Below the pieces are notes generated by a model. It was not told where the DNA came from. It ran no database searches and saw only the letters and a list, made by a program, of their open reading frames with translations. The position numbers and the translations under genes are program-made. DNA of 6,195 bases from Clostridia bacterium (lineage in GTDB: Bacteria; Bacillota; Clostridia; Oscillospirales; CAG-272): the NCBI GenBank assembly GCA_900770145.1, contig CAAGJL010000077.1, forward strand, positions 1 through 6,195, read 5' to 3'. Every line of letters begins with the position of its first letter. Within the stretch, counting starts at the first letter, position 1. Below, in pieces: positions 1 to 5,148 of this stretch.

Positions 1-615
1 ACGTATACCCTGAAAGCCGAAAACGCCCTTTCCATTCACTATGAGGCAACGACCAACAAAAAAACGGTGCTCAACCTCACCAATCATTCCTATTTCAATC
101 TCGGCGGCTTTGCCTCCGGCAAGATTTTTGACCATATTCTGCAACTGGACGCGGACACCTACCTTGCCACCGATGAAGGGCTGATTCCGACCGGAGACTT
201 GGTAAATGTAACGGGGACCCCCTTTGACTTCCGCACGCCGAAAGCCATCGGCAAGGATTTTGCCGCCGAGAATCGCGATCTGAAAATCGCGGGCGGCTAT
301 GACCATTGCTTCAACTTTACGGGCGGGGAACGGAAAAACCCGATCTGGCGCGCCACGCTCTATGACCCGGCAAGCGGCAGAGAAATGCGGGTGATTACCA
401 ATCAGCCCTCGGTGCAGTGCTACACGGCAAACTTCCTGTGCAACCCGAACCATCCGTTCAAGGGCGGGTATCCGCAGGGCAAGCAGAATGCCGTTTGCCT
501 GGAGACCCAGCATATGCCCGACAGCATCCACCACGAGGGCTTTACCAACACGGTGCTTCTCCCCGGTGAAAAGTATGATTACACCACCGAATACGCGTTT
601 GGAGTGAGAAAATGA
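1..615 (+). CDS. galM: Aldose 1-epimerase (mutarotase), C-terminal part
   Basis: This enzyme interconverts the alpha and beta anomers of aldoses such as galactose and glucose in the cytoplasm, feeding the Leloir pathway and glycolysis. The reading frame is open from base 1, so the start lies to the left of the window. The 204 codons present are roughly the last 60% of a family usually near 340 residues. Hallmarks, numbered from base 1: NLTNHSYFNL at 25-34 with a conserved His29; GYDHCFNF around 99-106, where His102 matches the family's catalytic acid; and VCLETQHMPDS around 165-175, where Glu168 matches the catalytic base. The beta-sandwich section QPSVQCYTANFL (135-146) also fits. The stop codon overlaps the start of the next gene as ATGA, so the two are probably co-transcribed and translationally coupled. 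Family assignment is firm; sugar preference cannot be read from the sequence. Confidence 0.96.
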   Translation, partial: TYTLKAENALSIHYEATTNKKTVLNLTNHSYFNLGGFASGKIFDHILQLDADTYLATDEGLIPTGDLVNVTGTPFDFRTPKAIGKDFAAENRDLKIAGGYDHCFNFTGGERKNPIWRATLYDPASGREMRVITNQPSVQCYTANFLCNPNHPFKGGYPQGKQNAVCLETQHMPDSIHHEGFTNTVLLPGEKYDYTTEYAFGVRK

Positions 616-1277
616 GTGAGGGACTGTTGTTTCGGGACGGCGAGCGCATTATCTTCGCCGGTGACTCGGTCACGGATATGAAAAGCGCCGCGCCGCTTGC
701 CGAGGGGCTGGGGGATTCGCTGGGTTTCGGTTACGTCCGCATGGTGGAAAACCTGCTGACGGCGTTTTACCCGGAGCGGAATATCCGCGTGACCAACTGC
801 GGCGTTTCGGGCAACACCAGTCGAAGCCTCTTGGAGCGCTACGAGCGCGACGTGCTGACGCACAAGACCGAGTGGCTTTCCATCTGTATCGGCATCAACG
901 ACGTGTGGCGGCAGTTTGACCTGCCGGCAATCCCCGCCAAAGCCGTCACGCCCGAACAGTATGAACAGAACGTAGAGCAGATGATTACCCTGATGAAGGG
1001 TAAAGTCAAAGGGATTTTCATTCTTTCGCCCTATTATATTGAGCCGAACAAAACCGACCCGATGCGCCGTCGGATGGACGAATACGGCGCGATCTGCCGC
1101 CGTCTTGCCGAAAAGCACGGTTGCATCTTTGTGGATTTTCAGGCGATGTTTGATGAGTTTTGCAAATATCAGCATTCCTCCCGTCTCGCGTGGGACCGCA
1201 TCCATCCCAATCAGATGGGAGCCACGCTGATGGCGAAAGCCTTTCTCACCGCCGCCGGCTTTGACTTCGCCCGTTGA
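612..1277 (+). CDS. Axe2-like SGNH/GDSL hydrolase, probable intracellular carbohydrate acetylesterase
   Basis: This 221-residue protein is a complete SGNH-fold serine esterase. Block I is AGDSVTD with nucleophile Ser19, block II NCGVSGN gives oxyanion Gly64, block III GINDVWRQ gives Asn96, and block V WDRIHP gives Asp195 and His198. The stretches GINDVWRQFDLP, DPMRRRMDEYG and LAWDRIHP, and the total length, match from memory the Geobacillus acetylxylan esterase Axe2 (about 219 residues). Removal of acetyl groups from xylo-oligosaccharides or other glycans is therefore the best guess. There is no signal peptide, so it should act in the cytoplasm on imported acetylated sugars. The start overlaps the galM stop (ATGA), with GGAG at 601-604 seven bases upstream as ribosome binding site. 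A hairpin terminator follows the stop codon by 12 bases. The last 8 codons and the terminator recur in diverged form at 1500-1574. SGNH membership is certain; the acetylxylan substrate is inferred. Confidence 0.93.
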   Translation: MSEGLLFRDGERIIFAGDSVTDMKSAAPLAEGLGDSLGFGYVRMVENLLTAFYPERNIRVTNCGVSGNTSRSLLERYERDVLTHKTEWLSICIGINDVWRQFDLPAIPAKAVTPEQYEQNVEQMITLMKGKVKGIFILSPYYIEPNKTDPMRRRMDEYGAICRRLAEKHGCIFVDFQAMFDEFCKYQHSSRLAWDRIHPNQMGATLMAKAFLTAAGFDFAR

Positions 1278-1325
1278 TTGAAAAATACCAAAAGCGCAGT
1301 CAACCCAATGGTTGACCGCGCTTTT
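1251..1325 (+). repeat. Direct repeat copy 1: esterase gene 3' end plus terminator
   Basis: This 75-base unit covers the last 8 sense codons of the esterase gene, its stop codon, the spacer TGATTGAAAAATACC and the whole terminator hairpin. It aligns without gaps to 1500-1574, with 63 of 75 bases identical by hand count. Similarity stops abruptly on both sides: upstream of 1250 and downstream of 1325 the two copies have nothing in common. The offset between copies is 249 bases. Confidence 0.9.
1290..1325 (+). terminator. Rho-independent terminator of the galM-esterase operon
   Basis: The arms AAAAGCGCAGTCAACC (1290-1305) and GGTTGACCGCGCTTTT (1310-1325) form a 16-base stem with one A-C mismatch and a CAAT loop. 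The A-rich left arm and T-rich right arm make it potentially active in both directions. It begins 12 bases after the esterase stop codon. Confidence 0.88.
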
Positions 1326-1326
1326 C

Positions 1327-1497
1327 ACTTGCGCTTCTTTTCCCGCAATTCTGCGGGCATATGAGTGCGAGGGGAAACCCGCACACGGCGCGGTAACCCT
1401 GTTTGATCGGAAAATCCCGCTGTCACTCACCCCATACAGTATCGAAACAGTAAACGAGCAAGACGAACGCCTTGATTTTATGGAGTGGAAACTGTAA
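1327..1497 (+). pseudogene. Probable 3' remnant of a GH38-type alpha-mannosidase gene
   Basis: The frame ending at TAA 1495-1497 reads, from about 1342, PAILRAYECEGKPAHG, then AVTLFDRKIPLSLTPYSIETV and finally a tail ending DFMEWKL. The layout of an L-R-x-Y-E-C/A-x-G strand, then a beta-strand, then L-x-P-Y/F-x-I-x-T-hydrophobic, then a short acidic tail, is how I know the C-terminal beta domain of GH38 alpha-mannosidases to end. Such enzymes are around 800-1000 residues, so only about 5% is left and the catalytic part is absent. There is no plausible start codon with a ribosome binding site; just upstream lies a terminator, so it is unlikely to be expressed. It sits exactly between the two copies of the esterase-end repeat, which suggests it was left behind by a deletion or rearrangement. 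An alternative is the C-terminal end of another large glycosidase, or chance. The family call is from pattern memory, not a search. Confidence 0.5.
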
Positions 1498-1499
1498 TC

Positions 1500-1526
1500 G
1501 CCGCCGGTTTTGATTTTACCAGCTGA
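1500..1526 (+). pseudogene. Remnant 3' end of a second, paralogous SGNH esterase gene
   Basis: Eight codons and a stop read AAGFDFTS, against AAGFDFAR at the end of the intact esterase. Three differences between the copies are silent third-base changes (GGC/GGT, GAC/GAT, TTC/TTT). That is the pattern expected if both were once parts of working, separately evolving genes. Nothing upstream of 1500 resembles the esterase: the stop codon of the mannosidase-like remnant lies two bases before it. It is thus a gene scar, joined end to end with another scar. Confidence 0.6.
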
Positions 1527-1538
1527 TTGAAAAATACC

Positions 1539-1574
1539 AAAACCGCGGTCAACCATTTGGTTGACCGCGGTTTT
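1539..1574 (+). terminator. Perfect 16-bp hairpin terminator, likely bidirectional
   Basis: AAAACCGCGGTCAACC (1539-1554) and GGTTGACCGCGGTTTT (1559-1574) are exact reverse complements around an ATTT loop, ending in TTTT. Compared with copy 1, one stem pair is flipped from G-C to C-G and the A-C mismatch is repaired to G-C, so the stem is preserved despite base changes. This supports a selected role in transcription termination. Confidence 0.85.
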
Positions 1575-1617
1575 GCCGTTTCAACAAATCCCTCGTGCGA
1601 AAGACCAATACTCGCCT

Positions 1618-1662
1618 CTACGGGAACGCGGTGTTTAACCGTAGGGGAGGAGCCCCTCTTTT
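1618..1662 (+). other. Overlapping intergenic hairpins, possible dispersed-repeat debris or weak terminator
   Basis: CTACGG (1618-1623) can pair with CCGTAG (1639-1644). Alternatively AGGGG (1643-1647) pairs with CCCCT (1653-1657) and is followed by CTTTT (1658-1662). The two hairpins share bases, so only one can form at a time. The CCGTAGGGGAGGAGCCCCT core resembles the GTAGGGG-containing intergenic repeats seen in many Oscillospiraceae-type genomes. The remaining sequence between 1575 and 1704 shows no gene or convincing promoter. Confidence 0.35.
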
Positions 1663-1704
1663 GCAAAATAATTAGACTTGCATCGGGCAAGCGGCGCTTC
1701 GCAT

Positions 1705-1746
1705 AAAAATCACCCCTCTGGCATATGGTCCATGGGGGTGATTTTT
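1705..1746 (+). promoter_or_regulatory. Leader hairpin covering the carboxypeptidase ribosome binding site
   Basis: AAAAATCACCCC (1705-1716) is the exact complement of GGGGTGATTTTT (1735-1746), giving a 12-bp stem around an 18-base apical region. Within that region TGG (1719-1721) can pair with CCA (1730-1732). The right arm holds the only ribosome binding site of the next gene (GGGGGTGA, 1734-1741), and its T run ends two bases before the ATG at 1749. The element could act as an intrinsic terminator/attenuator, as a switch that hides the ribosome binding site, or as both. No known riboswitch class was recognised upstream. Confidence 0.6.
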
Positions 1747-1748
1747 TG

Positions 1749-2936
1749 ATGAAACCGAAAAAAATAATGTTGATTCTGCTCAGCGCACTGTTCCTGTTTT
1801 CTCTTTCCTTGCCGGTATTTGCCGACGGGGGGGAGACCGCTGCGCCGGGGGCGGGAAGCGCAATCCCGGTGGTAAACTTTTCCGGAGAATTGGATTGCAA
1901 AAGCGCCGTCCTGATGGACGCCGCCACCGGTGCGGTACTGTATGAAAAGAACGCGGACGAGGCGCTGCCGCCCGCTTCCGTGACCAAGGTGATGACCTTG
2001 TTATTGGTGATGGAAGCGCTGGATGCGGGGCAATACGCACTGACCGATATGGTAACGGTCAGCGCGCACGCCGCTTCAATGGGCGGCTCGCAGGTGTTCC
2101 TCAAAGAAGGGGAGACGATGAGCGTGGAAGAAATGGTCAAATGCGTGGTTATTTCCTCCGCCAACGACTGCGCCGTGGCGCTTGCCGAGTTTACCGCCGG
2201 GAGCGAGGAAAGTTTTGTGGAGCGCATGAACGCGCGTGTCGCGGAACTGGGGCTTGCCAACACGCATTTTGAAAACACCAACGGGCTGGACGACACCGTG
2301 ACCAACCATAAAACCTCCGCGCGCGACATCGCGCTGATGTCGGCGGCGCTGATCCGCCATCCTACCGTTCTCAAATACAGCGGCATCTGGATGGATACCA
2401 TCCGTGACGGCGCGTTCGGGCTGACCAACACCAATCGCTTGGTGCGGTTTTATCCGGGGTGCACCGGGCTTAAAACCGGCTCCACCGCCAAAGCGGGCTT
2501 TTGCGTCAGCGCCACGGCGGAGCGTGACGGGCTGTCGCTCATCTGCGTGATTATGGGCTCTGCCAGCAGGGATAACCGGAATGCGGCGGCGACCAAACTG
2601 CTGGATTTCGGCTTTGCCAATTACAGCGCGTATACCGCCCCCGGCGAGAGCCGGGAACTGTCGGTCTGCGGCGGGGAGCAGGAAACGGTGTCCGTCAGTT
2701 TCGACGCATTTTCCGGGCTTGTGCCCAAGGGCGGCGCCGGCAAGGTCAGTGTGAAGATTGATCTGCCCGAAAAATTGGCGGCTCCGGTGGAAAAGGGCGC
2801 GCGCGTGGGCACGGTCACCTATCTGTATGACGGCAACGAGATCGGCTCGGTCGGCGTTTATGCCAACGAGGGCGTGAAGAAGTTAACTTTCGGGGCTTTG
2901 TTCTGCCGGATGCTTGCCAGGTTCTTCTGCATATAA
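1749..2936 (+). CDS. D-alanyl-D-alanine carboxypeptidase, PBP5/DacF type (peptidase S11)
   Basis: This secreted low-molecular-weight penicillin-binding protein removes the terminal D-alanine from peptidoglycan pentapeptides, limiting cross-linking. I place the start at ATG 1749, after GGGGGTGA with about 7 bases of spacing; an upstream ATG at 1725 lacks a ribosome binding site and would put charged residues before the signal peptide. The 395-residue product opens with a typical signal peptide (MKPKK, hydrophobic core to about 20, cleavage near VFA-DGG at 25/26). The three active-site motifs are present: SVTK at 77-80 (nucleophile Ser77, Lys80), SAN at 137-139 and KTG at 242-244. The PBP5 C-terminal beta domain covers about 300-375, and the last ~18 residues (LTFGALFCRMLARFFCI) could be the membrane-anchoring amphipathic tail. 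Length matches Bacillus DacA/DacF relatives. Which dac paralogue it is cannot be decided. No terminator is seen before the pgi promoter. Confidence 0.95.
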   Translation: MKPKKIMLILLSALFLFSLSLPVFADGGETAAPGAGSAIPVVNFSGELDCKSAVLMDAATGAVLYEKNADEALPPASVTKVMTLLLVMEALDAGQYALTDMVTVSAHAASMGGSQVFLKEGETMSVEEMVKCVVISSANDCAVALAEFTAGSEESFVERMNARVAELGLANTHFENTNGLDDTVTNHKTSARDIALMSAALIRHPTVLKYSGIWMDTIRDGAFGLTNTNRLVRFYPGCTGLKTGSTAKAGFCVSATAERDGLSLICVIMGSASRDNRNAAATKLLDFGFANYSAYTAPGESRELSVCGGEQETVSVSFDAFSGLVPKGGAGKVSVKIDLPEKLAAPVEKGARVGTVTYLYDGNEIGSVGVYANEGVKKLTFGALFCRMLARFFCI

Positions 2937-2985
2937 AATCCGTATCAAAAAATGCAAAAAATATATGGAAATATTAAAAAAGCAC

Positions 2986-3014
2986 TTGTTTTTTCTGCGG
3001 GAATCGTGTACAAT
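2986..3014 (+). promoter_or_regulatory. Sigma-A type promoter of pgi
   Basis: TTGTTT (2986-2991) and TACAAT (3009-3014) are separated by 17 bases, the optimal spacing. The stretch at 2945-2981 is strongly A/T rich and could serve as an UP element. Transcription should start near 3021, giving a leader of about 40 bases. AAAAAAGCACTTG at 2976-2988 and TCGTGTA just before the -10 recur at the promoter at 4600-4628. Confidence 0.82.
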
Positions 3015-3058
3015 GTAATTCTAAAAAATTTGCATTCTTGCAGAAAGAGGTAATGCAC

Positions 3059-4399
3059 ATGTCGGTACGTCTCGTTGATTCCTATGTTGCGCCTTTCGTC
3101 GGCGCAAAAGAAATTGAGTATCTGCAGCCGCTGGTGAGCGCGGCGCATACCATGCTTCATGAAAAATCCGCTCAGGGGAACAAATTCCTCGGCTGGCTGG
3201 ATTTGCCCCGCGATTACGACAAAGCGGAGTATGCCCGTATTCAGGCAGCAGCGGCAAAAATCCGCAAGAGCTGTGACGTGTTTATCGTCATCGGGATCGG
3301 CGGCTCCTATCTCGGTGCCAGAGCCGTGGTGGAATTTCTGAAATCCCCGCTTTACAACAACCTCAAGCACGACGGCCCCGAAATTTATTTCTCCGGTTGC
3401 AATATCAGCGCCACAAATCTGACGGAACTGTTGCAGATCTGCGAGGGTAAAGACGTTTGCATCAACGTGATCTCCAAATCCGGCACCACCACGGAGCCTG
3501 CGGTCGCTTTCCGCATCTTCCGGGAACTGCTGGAGAAGAAATACGGGGCGGACGGCGCCAGGGAACGCATCTTTGTCACCACCGACCGCGCCAGGGGCAC
3601 GCTGAAAAACTTTGCCGATCAGCGCGGCTATGAGACCTTTGTGGTGCCGGACGATGTGGGCGGCAGATTTTCGGTGCTTTCCGCCGTGGGGCTTCTTCCC
3701 ATCGCGGTTTCGGGTGTGAATACCGATGAACTGATGGCGGGCGCGGACGCCGCGCGCGTGGCGTTTGCCGACCCGGATCTTGCCAAAAACGACTGCTACA
3801 AATACGCCGCACTGCGCAACATCCTCCTGCGCAAGGGCAAGACCACCGAAATTTTGGTGGGCTATGAGCCCTTTATGCAGATGTTCTGCGAATGGTGGAA
3901 GCAGCTTTACGGCGAGAGCGAAGGGAAGGATCAGAAAGGCATTTATCCCTCTTCGGTCATTTTCTCCACCGACCTGCACTCGCTCGGTCAGTACATCCAG
4001 GACGGGATGAGAACGATGTTTGAAACCGTGGTGTCGATCCGCAAGACCGGCACGGAACTGAACATCCCGAACGACCCCGCCAATATCGACGGGCTGAACT
4101 TCCTCTCCGGTAAGGATCTGAACTACGTCAACGATATGGCAATGCAGGGGACGCTGTTTGCCCATATGGACGGCGGTGTGCCGAACATCCTGCTGGAAGT
4201 AGAGGACAGAAGCGCCAAATCTCTTGGTTATATGATTTACTTCTTTGAAAAGGCATGCGCCGTGTCCGGCTATCTGCTCGGCGTCAATCCCTTTGACCAG
4301 CCCGGCGTGGAAGCATACAAGAAGAATATGTTTGCGCTCCTCGGCAAACCCGGCTACGAAGAAGAGAAGAAAGCGCTTGACGCAAGACTTGCCAGATAA
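3059..4399 (+). CDS. pgi: Glucose-6-phosphate isomerase
   Basis: This cytoplasmic glycolytic enzyme interconverts glucose 6-phosphate and fructose 6-phosphate. The 446 residues match the short (about 450-residue) Firmicutes form. Seen in order: the sugar-phosphate-binding loop IGIGGSYLGARA (78-89); SKSGTTTEPAVAFR (139-152); signature 1, DDVGGRFSVLSAVGLLPIA (198-216); the catalytic ESEGKD (Glu286); DLHSLGQ with His307; and signature 2, GYLLGVNPFDQPGVEAYK (404-421), ending in the conserved Lys421. I choose ATG 3059 because AAAGAGG (3044-3050) lies 8 bases upstream; the ATG at 3053 would be only 2 bases from it, and a TTG at 3038 precedes it. The gene has its own promoter and terminator, so it is a single-gene transcription unit, apart from possible read-through from the carboxypeptidase gene. 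Confidence 0.98.
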   Translation: MSVRLVDSYVAPFVGAKEIEYLQPLVSAAHTMLHEKSAQGNKFLGWLDLPRDYDKAEYARIQAAAAKIRKSCDVFIVIGIGGSYLGARAVVEFLKSPLYNNLKHDGPEIYFSGCNISATNLTELLQICEGKDVCINVISKSGTTTEPAVAFRIFRELLEKKYGADGARERIFVTTDRARGTLKNFADQRGYETFVVPDDVGGRFSVLSAVGLLPIAVSGVNTDELMAGADAARVAFADPDLAKNDCYKYAALRNILLRKGKTTEILVGYEPFMQMFCEWWKQLYGESEGKDQKGIYPSSVIFSTDLHSLGQYIQDGMRTMFETVVSIRKTGTELNIPNDPANIDGLNFLSGKDLNYVNDMAMQGTLFAHMDGGVPNILLEVEDRSAKSLGYMIYFFEKACAVSGYLLGVNPFDQPGVEAYKKNMFALLGKPGYEEEKKALDARLAR

Positions 4400-4419
4400 A
4401 AACCGCAAGTAAACGAAAG

Positions 4420-4452
4420 ACCCGGTACGGCACACTGCCGTGCCGGGTTTTT
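4420..4452 (+). terminator. Rho-independent terminator of pgi
   Basis: ACCCGGTACGGCA (4420-4432) pairs with TGCCGTGCCGGGT (4436-4448), with one T-G wobble and a 3-base CAC loop. A run of five T follows (4448-4452). It starts 20 bases after the pgi stop codon. Confidence 0.93.
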
Positions 4453-4458
4453 CCGTTT

Positions 4459-4509
4459 AGGCTCCCTTGTGTAAAGGGAGCTGTCAACGAAGCTGACTGA
4501 GGGATTGTC
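4459..4509 (+). repeat. Dispersed hairpin repeat, probable half of a MITE-like palindromic element
   Basis: GCTCCCTT (4461-4468) pairs with AAGGGAGC (4474-4481), followed by GTCA (4483-4486) pairing with TGAC (4494-4497) and the tail TGAGGGATTGTCC. From memory, GGCTCCCTT...AAGGGAGCTGTCA...TGACTGAGGGATTGT is a recurrent intergenic element in gut Oscillospiraceae-type genomes, often present as a larger palindrome ending in its own inverted copy. No mirrored copy is seen before 4680, so this appears to be a half element. No function is claimed. The remaining bases from 4510 to 4589 show nothing recognisable. Confidence 0.6.
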
Positions 4510-4599
4510 CTTGTCATCAAGAATCGGCATTCTCTTTCCGCCCGTGGCATGGCGCCGTCAAATCCTCGCTTTTTCTTTCCTGATTTTTGAAAAAAGCAC

Positions 4600-4628
4600 T
4601 TGAAAAAAGAAGAAACATCGTGTATAAT
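4600..4628 (+). promoter_or_regulatory. Strong sigma-A type promoter of the P-loop gene
   Basis: TTGAAA (4600-4605) and a consensus TATAAT (4623-4628) are spaced by exactly 17 bases, and transcription should begin near 4635. The flanking bases AAAAAAGCACTTG (4590-4602) and TCGTGTA before the -10 are shared with the pgi promoter. Confidence 0.88.
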
Positions 4629-4681
4629 AAAATCAGAGACGGAAGAATGCTTTCGTTATCAATATTTTGGAGGTATTTCTT

Positions 4682-5089
4682 ATGCTGAAACTGATGATTG
4701 GCGTAAAAGGGACAGGCAAAACCAAAGCTTTGATTGAGAAGGTAAACGCCGCCTCCGCCACCTCGCACGGCGATGTTGTTTGTATCGAAAAAGGGACGAA
4801 ATTGCGCTTTGACATAAGCTCCAAGGTGCGCCTTGTGGATACCGAAGAATACCTCGTTTCCGACGCGCAAGCTCTCTACGGGCTGATCGCAGGCATTCTT
4901 GCCAGCAACTATGATGTGACCGACATTTTTGTGGACAACACCCTCAAGATCTGCAACGGGAACATCCCCGCGCTGGAAATCATGCTCAACGAGGTTGCGG
5001 CTCTGTTGGATAAACATGACGCCAACCTGTTTATGACCGCTTCGATTCCGGTAGAGGAAGCAAGCGACACTATTCAGCGTTATCTGTAA
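4682..5089 (+). CDS. Small P-loop NTP-binding protein of unknown function
   Basis: This 135-residue cytoplasmic protein begins at ATG 4682, seven bases after a perfect GGAGGT (4669-4674). The N-terminus MLKLMIGVKGTGKTK is a Walker A loop (G7-x4-G12-K13-T14). DVTDIFVD (78-85) looks like a Walker B strand ending in Asp85. The chain then ends at about 135 residues without other recognisable domains, signal peptide or membrane segment. The pattern, including DVVCIEKGTKLRFDI, VRLVDTEEY, ALYGLIAGILASNYD and the closing LFMTASIPVEEA, is one I associate with a conserved uncharacterised protein of Clostridia, sometimes labelled simply ATP-binding protein. It is much too short for a PilT or AAA+ motor. 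It has its own strong promoter and terminator, so genome context does not tie it to the neighbouring enzymes. Function is unknown; ATP or GTP binding is inferred. Confidence 0.9.
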   Translation: MLKLMIGVKGTGKTKALIEKVNAASATSHGDVVCIEKGTKLRFDISSKVRLVDTEEYLVSDAQALYGLIAGILASNYDVTDIFVDNTLKICNGNIPALEIMLNEVAALLDKHDANLFMTASIPVEEASDTIQRYL

Positions 5090-5102
5090 TTTTTTGAAAA
5101 TC

Positions 5103-5133
5103 AAAATGCGACGGAAACTTCCGGCGCATTTTT
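5103..5133 (+). terminator. Rho-independent terminator between the P-loop and GH2 genes
   Basis: AAAATGCG (5103-5110) pairs with CGCATTTT (5125-5132); inside, after one A-G mismatch, CGGAA (5112-5116) pairs with TTCCG (5119-5123). A run of T (5129-5133) follows. It begins 13 bases after the P-loop stop codon, and its T run ends two bases before the ribosome binding site of the next gene, an unusually tight arrangement. Confidence 0.82.
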
Positions 5134-5148
5134 GTAAAGGAGAATCGC

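Larger units (their letters stand above)
1500..1574 (+). repeat. Direct repeat copy 2: esterase-like gene end plus terminator
   Basis: This is the second copy of the 75-base unit found at 1251-1325, aligned without gaps and differing at 12 positions. The stop codon and the following bases to 1542 (TGATTGAAAAATACCAAAA) are identical in both copies. Differences cluster at silent codon positions, in the hairpin loop, and at two stem positions. Confidence 0.9.

Noticed and set aside
1342..1357. CCCGCA/TGCGGG hairpin as a third terminator or regulatory site
   Set aside because: It has only six pairs, no T run after it, and lies inside the mannosidase-like coding remnant; probably chance.
579..1556. 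Long open frame on the - strand (325 codons) opposite the esterase gene and the repeats
   Set aside because: It lies antisense to the clear SGNH gene and runs through both repeat copies and terminators; its composition is that of a reversed GC-rich gene, with no recognisable domain or ribosome binding site.
1251..1574. The two 75-base copies as attachment sites or terminal repeats of a mobile element
   Set aside because: The copies are diverged in a coding-like way and enclose no integrase, transposase or intact gene, so a paralogue scar explains them better.
1661..1707. Promoter for the carboxypeptidase (for example TTGCAT at 1678 with CATAAA at 1702)
   Set aside because: The -10 match is poor with 18-base spacing, and no better pair was found between 1575 and 1704; reporting it would be guesswork.
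1725..1748. Upstream ATG as start of the carboxypeptidase
   Set aside because: It has no ribosome binding site, lies in the hairpin loop, and would add residues before a well-formed signal peptide that begins at ATG 1749.
1478..2434. Long - strand open frame (318 codons) opposite the carboxypeptidase
   Set aside because: It is a mirror of the S11 peptidase coding sequence, which carries all three catalytic motifs; the antisense product is low-complexity Ser/Ala/Thr-rich sequence without motifs.
3038..3058. TTG 3038 or ATG 3053 as start of pgi
   Set aside because: The Shine-Dalgarno AAAGAGG at 3044-3050 lies after the TTG and only 2 bases before ATG 3053, but is correctly spaced for ATG 3059.
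2945..4435. Long - strand open frame (496 codons) opposite pgi
   Set aside because: It is antisense to an unmistakable Pgi, is rich in His, Arg and Gly as expected of reversed codons, and runs through the pgi promoter and into the pgi terminator.
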